From Sphingomonas corticis (GTDB lineage: Bacteria; Pseudomonadota; Alphaproteobacteria; Sphingomonadales; Sphingomonadaceae), in assembly GCF_012035195.1 (NCBI RefSeq), contig NZ_JAAVJH010000005.1:62001-126000 (forward strand): a stretch of DNA of 64,000 nt, given 5' to 3'. Shown here in pieces: positions 8,752 to 19,648 of this stretch. The notes beneath the pieces are model-generated. The model had not been told where the DNA came from. It saw nothing but the letters and a program-made list of their open reading frames with translations, and searched no databases. Both the position numbers and the translations under genes were made by a program. Each line of letters begins with the position of its first letter. Within the stretch, counting starts at the first letter, position 1.

Positions 8752-8793
8752 AAAAAAGTTAGGCCGCCGACGTGGGGGGCACGCCGACGGCCT
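8752..8793 (-). terminator. Intrinsic terminator on the minus strand
   Basis: A 14-bp stem (8780-8793 with 8761-8774) with a 5-base loop is followed, reading the minus strand, by TAAC and a run of six T (plus-strand A-run 8752-8757). Two pairs are G-U only if the minus strand is transcribed (they would be A-C mismatches on the other strand), which fixes the direction. It ends transcription coming from katG, or a small RNA located between katG and this point. Confidence 0.75.
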
Positions 8794-8888
8794 CCGGCCT
8801 TTCCGACCCAAGGTGCGACCCGAGGGGCATACTCAACCGGTTCCGGAGGGGAGGGGCGCCGTACCGACCGGTGCGACGCCCCTTCCTC
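8752..8888 (-). ncRNA. Candidate structured small RNA or katG 3'-UTR RNA
   Basis: Between the katG stop and the intrinsic terminator is a non-coding stretch with strong structure. A 9-bp stem, 8853-8861 with 8874-8882, has a G-U pair valid only on the minus strand, and flanking GAGG/CCUC can extend it. A middle segment follows, then the terminator stem. I do not recognise it as SRP RNA, 6S RNA or tmRNA. It may be an independent sRNA or one released from the katG mRNA. Confidence 0.35.
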
Positions 8889-8894
8889 AAACCA

Positions 8895-8915
8895 TTCCGC
8901 TACCCGTTAGCGGAA
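8895..8915 (-). terminator. Perfect 8-bp hairpin just after katG
   Basis: TTCCGCTA and TAGCGGAA are separated by five bases, 10 bases after the katG stop. Reading the minus strand, the following bases (TGGTTTGAGG) are only mildly T-rich, so it is a weak terminator or a 3'-end stabiliser. Confidence 0.45.
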
Positions 8916-8924
8916 GCCGGACCG

Positions 8925-11183
<2,259 letters not shown>

Positions 11184-11230
11184 CTAGACCAAGTGTATTG
11201 ATCGGGAAAACGCGAAAAGGTGCGCGCGTT

Positions 11231-11247
11231 GATCGAGTGATGCGATC
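11231..11247 (-). promoter_or_regulatory. OxyR-like dyad upstream of katG
   Basis: GATCG-N7-CGATC is a 17-base dyad with the same geometry as the OxyR dimer site (GATAG-N7-CTATC). It lies about 110 bases before the katG start and four bases beyond the corC stop. I do not see the second dimer site expected for a full OxyR tetramer operator, so this is tentative. Confidence 0.3.
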
Positions 11248-11251
11248 AGAA

Positions 11252-12163
<912 letters not shown>

Positions 12164-12173
12164 GATGGCTGGG

Positions 12174-12686
12174 TCAGTCCTCTCGGATCAGATAGGGGTC
12201 GGCGATGCCGAGATCGGACAGCGCGGCGCGCTCGATCTCCTCCATCGCGTCCCCCTCGTCGTCGGTCAGGTGATCGTAGCCTAGCAGATGCAGCGCGCCA
12301 TGCACCATCAGATGCGTGGCATGATGATCGACGGAGATGCCGCGCTCCGCCGCCTCGGCGGCGCAGACGCCATGCGCGAGGACGATGTCGCCCAGCAGCA
12401 CCTCGCCGTCGTCGCTGTTCTGCGTGACGGTGGCGATCAGGTCGGGCTGCACCATGGGGAAGGACAGCACGTTGGTCGGCTTGTCCTTGCCGCGATACTG
12501 GCGGTTCAGGGTGTGCACCTCCTCGTCCGAAGCGAGCCGCACGCTGACCTCGACGTGCGCCGGGGTGGCCAGCAGCTCGCCATGCGGTGTTCGGGCGATC
12601 GCGGCGCGGGTGGCGGCGAGGGCGATCTCCTCCCAGCGGCCGCCATCGGGCCAGGGATCTTCGCGGGTGAGTTCGACGTGGATCAT
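12174..12686 (-). CDS. ybeY: Endoribonuclease YbeY (16S rRNA maturation)
   Basis: 170 residues, a zinc-dependent single-strand RNA endonuclease for 16S rRNA 3'-end processing and 70S quality control. The zinc triad is H129, H133 and H139 in the motif HGALHLLGYDH; the conserved NRQYRGKDKPTNVLSFP lies at 61-77. The ATG at 12684-12686 overlaps the vapC stop by four bases (ATGA). ybeY is normally directly after phoH; here the vapBC pair is inserted between them, so YbeY translation is now coupled to that of a toxin. Confidence 0.95.
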   Translation of the reverse strand: MIHVELTREDPWPDGGRWEEIALAATRAAIARTPHGELLATPAHVEVSVRLASDEEVHTLNRQYRGKDKPTNVLSFPMVQPDLIATVTQNSDDGEVLLGDIVLAHGVCAAEAAERGISVDHHATHLMVHGALHLLGYDHLTDDEGDAMEEIERAALSDLGIADPYLIRED

Positions 12687-13078
12687 GCGAGGTCCGTGTG
12701 GGAGAAATCGTCACCCTTGTAGAGCAATTTCGCATCGTTGGTCACGGCACAGGCATAGGCGAAACAATCACCCATGTTGAGCCGGGCCGGGTGACGGCCC
12801 TTGCCGTAGCGGTCGTGCGCGTCGATGGCGGCGCGGTTCTCCGCTTCCCCGATGTCGACCATCCGCAAGGCTGCCTCCACGGCGAAGCTGGCGACGGCGT
12901 CGCTGGCCGCCCGCAAGCCGACCGTACGCGTTCTCGCAATCGCACGTGCGGCTTCCCAGGCACCCACGGCGCAGTAGCAGCGATCATTATGCCGCTCGAT
13001 CGCGTCCGAGAAGGCGTCTGCCTCAGGTTCGCCGCTCATGATCGCGACGATCGCCGACGCATCGACGAGGATCGTCAA
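12683..13078 (-). CDS. vapC: VapC-type PIN-domain toxin ribonuclease
   Basis: 131 residues, a PIN domain. The acidic Mg2+ site is visible: D6 in ILVDASAIVAI, E42 in AWEAA, D104 in MGDCFAYA, and D123/D124 near the end (KGDDFSHTDL). VapC toxins cleave tRNA or rRNA and are silenced by VapB. The gene overlaps vapB by four bases upstream (13075-13078) and ybeY by four bases downstream. All catalytic residues are present, so the toxin looks active. Confidence 0.92.
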   Translation of the reverse strand: MTILVDASAIVAIMSGEPEADAFSDAIERHNDRCYCAVGAWEAARAIARTRTVGLRAASDAVASFAVEAALRMVDIGEAENRAAIDAHDRYGKGRHPARLNMGDCFAYACAVTNDAKLLYKGDDFSHTDLA

Positions 13079-13323
13079 TCGTCGTCCTCGTCGTTGAGGG
13101 AATCGTAGAAGGCTTTGTCGGCTTCCAGGCCGGTCGGTTCACCGAGCGGATGTGCCTTCCGCCACGCCGCCATCCGCTCGCGCAAGGGCGCAACTTGCTC
13201 CTCACGAGCGAGTTCGCCTCTCAGCGCCAGCTTCACCGCCGCGGTCTTCGATATGCCCCGCCGCGCCGCAAGCCGCGTCGCGAGTTCGTTCGCTTCCTCA
13301 TCCTTGACGTAGAGCGACGCCAC
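13075..13323 (-). CDS. vapB: VapB-type antitoxin (PSK/Rv0623-like)
   Basis: 82 residues. The N-terminal half (ASLYVKDEEANELATRLAARRGISKTAAVKLALRGEL) is the ribbon-helix-helix-like DNA-binding and dimerisation part of the Rv0623-type antitoxin family. The acidic C-terminus (FYDSLNDEDDD) is the toxin-wrapping tail. The start is GTG at 13321-13323. A strong inverted repeat 12 bases upstream is the probable autoregulatory operator. Translation is coupled to vapC (ATGA overlap). Confidence 0.9.
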   Translation of the reverse strand: MASLYVKDEEANELATRLAARRGISKTAAVKLALRGELAREEQVAPLRERMAAWRKAHPLGEPTGLEADKAFYDSLNDEDDD

Positions 13324-13335
13324 GACGGCCTCCCC

Positions 13336-13365
13336 GGATATCCTTCGAAGCTAGGAAGGATATCC
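13336..13365 (-). promoter_or_regulatory. 11-bp perfect inverted repeat between phoH and vapB, probable VapB(C) operator
   Basis: GGATATCCTTC and GAAGGATATCC flank an 8-base centre; each arm itself contains the palindrome GGATATCC. The site is 12 bases upstream of the vapB start and 7 bases after the phoH stop. A VapBC operator is the best reading; it could also fold in phoH mRNA, but no T-run follows. Confidence 0.65.
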
Positions 13366-13372
13366 TGCCCCG

Positions 13373-14371
13373 TCAAGCATCCGCCCCCTCGTACGCCTCC
13401 ACGATCCGGCCGACGATCGGGTGTCGCACCACGTCGCCCGCGGTGAACCGGCAGAGCGAGATGCCCTCCACGCCCTCCAACCGGTAGGTCGCGTCGGCCA
13501 GCCCGCTCGCCGCCACGCCGCCGGGCAGGTCGGTCTGGTTCGGGTCGCCGCAGATCACCATCCGGCTGTTCTGGCCGAAGCGGGTGAGGAACATCTTCAT
13601 CTGCGCGGGCGTCGTGTTCTGCGCCTCGTCCAGGATCACGAAGGCGTCGGCCAGCGTGCGGCCGCGCATGAAGGCGATCGGTGCGATCTCGATCTCGCCG
13701 CTGGCGATGCGCCGCTCCACCTGCTCGGCCGGCAGGCAGTCGTAGAGGGCATCGTACAGCGGGCGGAGGTAGGGATCGACCTTCTCCTTCATGTCACCGG
13801 GCAGGAAGCCGAGCCGCTCGCCCGCCTCCACCGCGGGGCGCGACAGGATCAGGCGCTGGACGCTGCCGGTGATGAGCTGCGCGACGGCCTGCGCGACGGC
13901 GATATAGGTCTTGCCCGTGCCGGCAGGGCCCAGCGCGAAGATCATGTCGTGCGTCGTCAGCTCGCGCATGTAATGCGCCTGTGCCGGCGTGCGCGGGACG
14001 ATCGTCTTCTTGCGCGTGCGGATCATCACCGAGGGCGCGGCGCCCTTCTCCGCGGAGATGATGCCGTCGAGCGTGGGTTCCGCCATCATCGCGATCGACG
14101 CGTCGACCAGCCCCCCGTCGACGTCCTCGCCGCGCTGGATGCGCTTGTAGAGGTCGTTCAGCACGTCGCGCGCCATCGCCACCTGCTCGGCGGTGCCCTC
14201 CAGCCCGACCCGGTTGCCGCGCGCGGTGATGTAGACGCCGAGGCGATTCTCCAGCGCGACGAGATGCTGGTCGTACTGGCCAAAGAGCTGCGCCAGCAGC
14301 TGGGGGCGGTCGAACAGCAGCTCGACGCGCGAACGCTCGCCATGCTGCGCGGGTACGGGCTTGCGACTCAT
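13373..14371 (-). CDS. phoH: PhoH-like ATPase
   Basis: 332 residues. Residues ~15-90 form a KH-like RNA-binding region (LENRLGVYITARGNRVGLEGT). The P-loop ATPase domain follows: Walker A GPAGTGKT at 148-155, Walker B VILDEAQN with D248 and E249. The protein belongs to the PhoH/YbeZ family, which pairs with YbeY in RNA metabolism. The ATG at 14371 begins MSRKPVPAQHGERSRVELLF. Normally phoH is followed immediately by ybeY; here vapBC lies between. Confidence 0.95.
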   Translation of the reverse strand: MSRKPVPAQHGERSRVELLFDRPQLLAQLFGQYDQHLVALENRLGVYITARGNRVGLEGTAEQVAMARDVLNDLYKRIQRGEDVDGGLVDASIAMMAEPTLDGIISAEKGAAPSVMIRTRKKTIVPRTPAQAHYMRELTTHDMIFALGPAGTGKTYIAVAQAVAQLITGSVQRLILSRPAVEAGERLGFLPGDMKEKVDPYLRPLYDALYDCLPAEQVERRIASGEIEIAPIAFMRGRTLADAFVILDEAQNTTPAQMKMFLTRFGQNSRMVICGDPNQTDLPGGVAASGLADATYRLEGVEGISLCRFTAGDVVRHPIVGRIVEAYEGADA

Positions 14372-14443
14372 GCGGTCCTTTCGATCACGGCGCCCAACGT
14401 AGGACCGCGCAGGGCCCATGCAACCGGAACGATCGTCGCGCGG

Positions 14444-15337
14444 TCAATCGATCGGCGTCGTCGCGGGGCGTCCGACGACATAGGCGGATTCCGGATCGTC
14501 GAAGGGGAAGCCGAGCATCGCCAGCCCGGCCATCAGCCGCCGCAGGTTCGCCCACATGGCGACCTTCGTTTCCATGGACCGCGGGCTGCGCAGGAACGCC
14601 TCGTTGATGACCAGTCCGTCGGGCAGCTGCTGCACCTGTTCCTGCAGCATGATGTCGAGCCGCCGCCGAACCGTGGCCTTGGGCATCATCAGCAGCTCGC
14701 CCAGCCGCCGCGGTCTGAGCGGCACCTTCAACGCCTCGGGCAGCGTGGTGCCCATCGCGGCATACCGGCGTGTCAGCACCGGATTGGTCGCGACCTGCCG
14801 GTAGTTCGCGCACTGGATGGTGGAGAACAGCACCAGGTTCACGCGGTCCTGATGCGTGCCGATGTTGCAGTCCACCACCGCCAGCATCATGTCGACCGCG
14901 GTGAACCAGCCCGCGCGCCACGAATAGGGCCGCGTCGACCGGCGGAACGAGGGCAGGGCCCCGGTGGCGCCCAGGTCGGCGATGAAGCGGACCATGCAGT
15001 CGTGCGCCAGCGGTGCGAGCACGTCCATCGGTGCATCGTCCAGCGAGCCGGTGAACAGAACCCCGCCGCGATCGCGCCGGCACCAGCCGGCCTCCGCCAG
15101 CGCGGCGACGTGCCGCCGCGTCGTCTCGAACGGCAGCCCCAGCGAATTGGCGATCGAGAGGACCGGCGTCGGCCGGCCGCTGTCCAGCGTCCGCCGGGCG
15201 AGGAGCGTGAAGACCAGCAGGCGATCGATCCGGCCGCCGGCGTAGGGCAGCGCGGCCGAGATCATGGTGAACTGCATCTCGGAAAGGCCGTGGGACAGCG
15301 CCCGCAGCGGCAGTTCGGTGACGGGGTCAGGGCACAT
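14444..15337 (-). CDS. Protein with two winged-helix/HTH segments, unknown regulator
   Basis: 297 residues, soluble. Residues ~40-95 look like a winged HTH (LLVFTLLARRTLDSG, then LSIANSLGLPFETTRRHVAALAEAGWCRR). A second HTH is likely near residues 205-245 (RLGELLMMPKATVRRRLDIML). The linker is not recognisable. The duplicated HTH with a variable middle suggests a DNA-binding regulator, but the target is unknown. It sits between miaB and phoH on the same strand, interrupting a usually tight pair. A 135-base spacer with no clear promoter precedes it. Confidence 0.65.
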   Translation of the reverse strand: MCPDPVTELPLRALSHGLSEMQFTMISAALPYAGGRIDRLLVFTLLARRTLDSGRPTPVLSIANSLGLPFETTRRHVAALAEAGWCRRDRGGVLFTGSLDDAPMDVLAPLAHDCMVRFIADLGATGALPSFRRSTRPYSWRAGWFTAVDMMLAVVDCNIGTHQDRVNLVLFSTIQCANYRQVATNPVLTRRYAAMGTTLPEALKVPLRPRRLGELLMMPKATVRRRLDIMLQEQVQQLPDGLVINEAFLRSPRSMETKVAMWANLRRLMAGLAMLGFPFDDPESAYVVGRPATTPID

Positions 15338-15472
15338 GGTCCGGCCGACCTGCGGGCGAACGCCCGCCGCTGTCCAGACCGCCGGGCCAAAACGGGTAAA
15401 CCTGCGTCGCCCGGCGCGGCAGGAACACGCGCTCTCGATCCATGTAATTGACGATGCGGGAGCTTCGTCCCG

Positions 15473-16795
15473 TCAGGCGGCCAGGCCGGCGGTGACGATC
15501 CCGCCGAGCGAATTCGGCCCCGCGTGGGCGATCTGCACCGTCACGATATCGCCGATCGCGGCCGACGCGGTCAGGTGGACGGATTGCAGCCACGGCGATT
15601 TGCCGAGCATCTGCCCCGGCAGCTTGCCCCGGCGTTCGATCAGCACGTCGCAACGCGCGCCGACGGTGGCGGCGTTGAAGCGCTGCTGGTCGCGGTTCAG
15701 CGCCGCCTGCAAGCGACGAAGCCGGTCGTCCATCACCTCCGCCGCGACCTGTCCCGCCATGTCCGCGGCGGGCGTGCCCGGGCGCGGCGAATATTTGAAG
15801 CTGAACGCCTGCGCGTAGCCGACCGCGTCGACCAGGCTGAGCGTCGCGGCGAACTCCGCCTCCGTCTCGCCGGGAAAGCCGACGATGAAGTCGCCCGACA
15901 AGGCGATGTCGGGCCGCGCGGCGCGGATACGGTCGATCAGGCGCAGGTAGCTGTCCCGCGTGTGGCTGCGGTTCATCGCGCGAAGGACGCGGTCGTCGCC
16001 CGCCTGCACGGGCAGGTGGAGGAACGGCATCAGGCTCTCCACGTCGCGATGCGCGTCGATCAGGCCCTGCGTCATGTCGTTGGGATGGCTGGTCGTGTAG
16101 CGGATGCGCGCGAGCCCCGGGATGCGGTCCAGCACGCGGATCAGCGCGCCCAGGTCGCGCTCGCCGTCGGTCCACGCATTCACGTTCTGGCCCAGCAGCG
16201 TGATCTCGCGCGCGCCGGCATCGACCAACGCCTTCGCCTCGTCGACGATCGCGGCGAACGGCCGGCTCACCTCCGCCCCGCGCGTATAGGGCACGACGCA
16301 ATAGGTGCAGAATTTGTCGCACCCTTCCTGCACGGTCAGGAACGAGCTCGGCCCGACGCGGCGGCGCGCGGGCAGCTGGCCGAACTTGCTGGCGAGCGGC
16401 ATGTCGGTGTCGAGCGCCGGCGTACCGGCGGCGGCGTCCGCCACCAGGCGGGGCAGGTTGTGATAGGCCTGCGGCCCGACCACCACGTCCACCTTCGCGC
16501 GGCGCACGATCTCCGCCCCCTCGGCCTGCGCGACGCAGCCGGCGACCGCGATCATCGGCGCTGCGCGCCCCGCTTCGCCCTGCGTTTTGCGGATGCGGCC
16601 GATGTCCGAATAGACCTTCTCCGTCGCCTTCTCGCGGATGTGGCAGGTGTTCAGGACGACGAGGTCGGCGGCGCCGGCATCGTCGGTGGCGACCATGCCG
16701 TCCGCCGCCATCAGTTCGGCCATGCGCTCGCCGTCGTAGACGTTCATCTGGCAGCCGAACGACTTGACGTGGTAGGTTTTCGGAGTGCGCTTCAT
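15473..16795 (-). CDS. miaB: tRNA-2-methylthio-N6-dimethylallyladenosine synthase MiaB
   Basis: 440 residues, a radical-SAM methylthiotransferase that converts i6A37 to ms2i6A37 in tRNAs reading UNN codons. The N-terminal UPF0004 domain carries three Fe-S cysteines (C15 in KSFGCQMN, C51 in [11 protein letters not shown]87 in [10 protein letters not shown]). The radical-SAM cluster motif is C159-x3-C163-x2-C166 ([18 protein letters not shown]). The C-terminal TRAM domain ends at the stop. The ATG at 16795 gives [18 protein letters not shown], the normal start. Confidence 0.96.
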   Translation of the reverse strand: MKRTPKTYHVKSFGCQMNVYDGERMAELMAADGMVATDDAGAADLVVLNTCHIREKATEKVYSDIGRIRKTQGEAGRAAPMIAVAGCVAQAEGAEIVRRAKVDVVVGPQAYHNLPRLVADAAAGTPALDTDMPLASKFGQLPARRRVGPSSFLTVQEGCDKFCTYCVVPYTRGAEVSRPFAAIVDEAKALVDAGAREITLLGQNVNAWTDGERDLGALIRVLDRIPGLARIRYTTSHPNDMTQGLIDAHRDVESLMPFLHLPVQAGDDRVLRAMNRSHTRDSYLRLIDRIRAARPDIALSGDFIVGFPGETEAEFAATLSLVDAVGYAQAFSFKYSPRPGTPAADMAGQVAAEVMDDRLRRLQAALNRDQQRFNAATVGARCDVLIERRGKLPGQMLGKSPWLQSVHLTASAAIGDIVTVQIAHAGPNSLGGIVTAGLAA

Positions 16796-16827
16796 CGCGC
16801 GCGCCTTACTCCTCCCCGCGCCCGCGC

Positions 16828-18375
16828 TCAATCCGCCGCGACCGGCCCGCTGGGCGCCTGCGGCCGGCGGCAGAGCCAGACGAGGATGACGAGCGATCCG
16901 GCCAGCCACGCGGACAGGCGGAACAGGTCGGTGGAGGCGAGCAGATAGGCCTGGCCCACCATCTGCCGCGTCACCGCCGCCGCGGCCTGCGTCGCGTCGA
17001 GGCCGAGCCGCCGCAGCTGCTCGGCCGCCATGCGATACGGAACGCCGTTGCCGATCGCCTCGGCCAGCCGGTTCTGGTGCAGCGCTTCGCGCCGGTCCCA
17101 GGCGGTGGTGATGATCGACGCGGCGAAGCTGCCCGCCACGATGCGGCAGAAGTTGCTGATCCCGGTCGCCGACGGCAGCCGCTCGGGCGGGATGCGATCG
17201 AGTGAAATCGTCAGCATGGCAAGGAAGAAGGTGCTCATCGACACCCCCTGCACCAGCAGCGGCAGCATGAAGTCGGTGAAGCTGGCCGTGGTCGTATAGC
17301 CGGACCGCATCCAGTAGCTGATCGCGAAGCCGACGAAGGCGACCGTCGCCAGCAACCGCGCGTCGAACCGGCCGGACAGGCGCGCCACGAACGGCGTCAG
17401 CACCACCGCGACGAGCCCGCTGGGCGCCGCGACCAGCCCGGCCCAGGTGGCGGTGTAGCCGAGCTGCGTCTGCAGCCATAGCGGCAGGATCAGGATGTTG
17501 GCGAAGAAGACCGCGTAACCCAGGGCGAAGGCCAGGTTTCCGATCAGGAAATTGCGCCGTGCGAACAGCGTCAGGTCCACCGTCGGATTGGCGTCGGTCA
17601 GCTCCCAGATTACCCAGGACACGAACCCGACGATGGCGACCAGCGCGAGGACGACGATCAGGTCGTCGTTGAACCAGTCGGCATTCTTGCCGAGGTCCAG
17701 CATCACCTGCAACGCCCCCACCCACAGCACGAGCAGGCCGAGCCCGACCGTGTCGATCGGCAGCTTGGCCGTGGGCGTCTCCCGGTCCTTCAGGTTCGTC
17801 CAGCACACTGCCGCCGCCAGCACGCCGAAGGGCACGTTGATGAGGAAGATCCACGACCAATGGTAATTGTCGGAAATGTAGCCGCCCAGGATCGGCCCCA
17901 TGATCGGCGCGACCAGCGTCGTCATCGACCAGATGCCGAGCGCGGTCGCGCGCTTCTGCGGCGGGAAGATCGAGATCAGCAGCGCTTGGCTGCCCGGCAT
18001 CATCGGACCCGACACCGCGCCCTGCAGGACGCGGAAGGCGATCAGCGAGGGCAGGTTCCACGCGATGCCGCACAGGAACGAGGCGATGGTGAACATCACG
18101 ACGGAGATGCAGAACACGCGCACCACGCCGAACCGCCGCATCAGCCAGCCGGTCAGCGGCACGGCGATGCCGTTCGCCACGGCGAAGGCGGTGACGATCC
18201 AGGTCGAATTGTCGCTGCTGACGCCGAGGTTGCCGGCGATCGTCGGCAGCGAGACGTTCGCGATGGTCGTGTCGAGCACCATCATGAAGGTGCCGAGCGC
18301 GAGGGCGAAGGCGGTGAGGCCCAGCCGCGCGCCTGATAGCGGCGTGGGGGCGGGGGGAGCGGGACGATCCGTCAT
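16828..18375 (-). CDS. DHA2-family multidrug MFS permease (EmrB-like)
   Basis: 515 residues, about 14 hydrophobic segments. Family marks: [26 protein letters not shown] (motif D1) in the first helix, [21 protein letters not shown] (motif A) and [19 protein letters not shown] (motif C region). With the EmrA-like adaptor and NodT-like outer membrane factor upstream it forms a tripartite drug efflux pump. The ATG at 18375 lies inside the arm of a spacer repeat (18370-18453), so the repeat supplies the start codon and part of the leader. Confidence 0.9.
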   Translation of the reverse strand: MTDRPAPPAPTPLSGARLGLTAFALALGTFMMVLDTTIANVSLPTIAGNLGVSSDNSTWIVTAFAVANGIAVPLTGWLMRRFGVVRVFCISVVMFTIASFLCGIAWNLPSLIAFRVLQGAVSGPMMPGSQALLISIFPPQKRATALGIWSMTTLVAPIMGPILGGYISDNYHWSWIFLINVPFGVLAAAVCWTNLKDRETPTAKLPIDTVGLGLLVLWVGALQVMLDLGKNADWFNDDLIVVLALVAIVGFVSWVIWELTDANPTVDLTLFARRNFLIGNLAFALGYAVFFANILILPLWLQTQLGYTATWAGLVAAPSGLVAVVLTPFVARLSGRFDARLLATVAFVGFAISYWMRSGYTTTASFTDFMLPLLVQGVSMSTFFLAMLTISLDRIPPERLPSATGISNFCRIVAGSFAASIITTAWDRREALHQNRLAEAIGNGVPYRMAAEQLRRLGLDATQAAAAVTRQMVGQAYLLASTDLFRLSAWLAGSLVILVWLCRRPQAPSGPVAAD

Positions 18376-18453
18376 GCCGGGCTCGTCCCGGCATCCAGGG
18401 CGCCAAGCCACGCCGTTCCTGGCTCTGGATGCCGGAACAGGCCCGGCATGACG
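18370..18453. repeat. Palindromic spacer repeat overlapping the MFS start codon
   Basis: Arms at 18370-18398 and 18425-18453 are inverted copies agreeing at about 26 of 29 positions; the shared cores are GTCATGCCGGGC and CCGGCATCCAG. The repeat sits between the EmrA-like and EmrB-like genes and includes the emrB-type ATG (18373-18375). Such GTCATGCCGGG elements are a common dispersed repeat type in sphingomonads. Folding in the mRNA could affect translation of the transporter. Confidence 0.7.
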
Positions 18454-18463
18454 AAGCAGGATT

Positions 18464-19648
18464 TCACCGATTCGCCGCCACGATCCGCGCGATCGCCGCC
18501 TCCACCGCGGGATCGTCGTAATTGGCGGTGTCGCCGCGATAGGGCGAGGCCGCCGCCTGTGCCAGCCGGGCGCCGCCCCTGGACGCGGTGTCCACCGTCG
18601 CCTTGACGGAGAGGCCGACGCGCAGTGGATTGGCGCCCAGTTCGCGCGGGTCGAGCGCGATGCGCACGGGCACGCGCTGGACGATCTTGATCCAGTTGCC
18701 GCTCGCGTTCTGCGGCGGCAGCAGCGCGAAGGCGTTGCCGCTGCCCGCGGCCAGGCCGACGACGCGGCCGTGATAGACGATGTCGTCGCCGTACATGTCC
18801 GCCACCACCGTCGCGGGCTGGCCGATGCGCAGGTCCTTCAGCTGCGTCTCCCGGAAGTTCGCATCCACCCACAATCGCCGCATCGGCACGATTGCCATCA
18901 GCGGGGTGCCGCCCTGGATCTGCTGGCCGACCTGCACCGTGCGCTGCGCGACCACGCCGTCGATCGGCGCAGTGACGCGCATGTGGCTGCGGGTGATGGC
19001 GGCGCGGCGATAGGCCGCCTTGGCGGCGAGGACGGCGGGGTTGGTGTCGACGTTGGTGCCCTGCACCGCGCTGGTCGCCTGACGCCGCTGCTCGCGTGCG
19101 AGGCGCAGGTTGGCGCTCGCCACCTTCACCGCGTCCGCGGCGTTGTCCAGCTCCTCGCCGGACACGGCGCCCTCCGCGGCGGCACCGCGACGGCGCGCGT
19201 AATTGCCGCGCGCGCGCGCCAGTTCCGCCTCCGCCTGCACGATCGCGGCGTCTGACTGGCCGACGCGGGTGAAGTCGGCGCGGGTGGCGCGTACCGCGCG
19301 GGCGAGCTCCGCCTCCGCCGACTGGAGCGCGACGTCGCTGGCGAGCGGGTCCAGCTCCAGCAGCGGCTGCCCCGCCTTCACCGACTGCGTGTTGTCGGCG
19401 TGGAGCGCCACGACGGTGCCGGGATCGCGCGCCGTCACCGCCACCACGTCGCCCGCGACATAGGCGTCGTCGGTCTCCTCCTCCGGCGCGGCGAGCAGGA
19501 AATGGAAGATCGCCCATATTACGACGCCGACCAGCACGACGACGGCCAGGATCGCGAAGGCGCGCCGGCGCGCGCGCGGCTTGCCCGAGGGAGCGGGGGC
19601 GGGGGTCGGGGTGTCGGCCGCAGGAGCGGGCGCGGCGGTGTCGGTCAT
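18464..19648 (-). CDS. HlyD/EmrA-family membrane fusion protein of the efflux pump
   Basis: 394 residues. An Ala/Pro-rich cytoplasmic start is followed by one membrane anchor (FAILAVVVLVGVVIWAIFHFLL, residues ~31-52). The periplasmic part has the first lipoyl half (DDAYVAGDVVAVTARDPGTV), a long helical hairpin (residues ~105-200), and the second lipoyl half with beta-barrel (VTAPIDGVVAQRTVQVGQQIQGGTPL). It bridges the inner-membrane DHA2 transporter and the outer-membrane channel. The start overlaps the NodT gene stop by four bases. Confidence 0.9.
   Translation of the reverse strand: MTDTAAPAPAADTPTPAPAPSGKPRARRRAFAILAVVVLVGVVIWAIFHFLLAAPEEETDDAYVAGDVVAVTARDPGTVVALHADNTQSVKAGQPLLELDPLASDVALQSAEAELARAVRATRADFTRVGQSDAAIVQAEAELARARGNYARRRGAAAEGAVSGEELDNAADAVKVASANLRLAREQRRQATSAVQGTNVDTNPAVLAAKAAYRRAAITRSHMRVTAPIDGVVAQRTVQVGQQIQGGTPLMAIVPMRRLWVDANFRETQLKDLRIGQPATVVADMYGDDIVYHGRVVGLAAGSGNAFALLPPQNASGNWIKIVQRVPVRIALDPRELGANPLRVGLSVKATVDTASRGGARLAQAAASPYRGDTANYDDPAVEAAIARIVAANR

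Noticed and set aside
8752..8888. Known RNAs (SRP RNA, 6S RNA, tmRNA) in the katG downstream region
   Set aside because: The conserved SRP tetraloop region, tmRNA tRNA-like ends and 6S pattern are not found; only an unassigned structured RNA is supported.
15327..15440. 38-codon minus-strand ORF before the double-HTH gene
   Set aside because: It has no ribosome site, overlaps the HTH gene start in another frame, and has no recognisable features.
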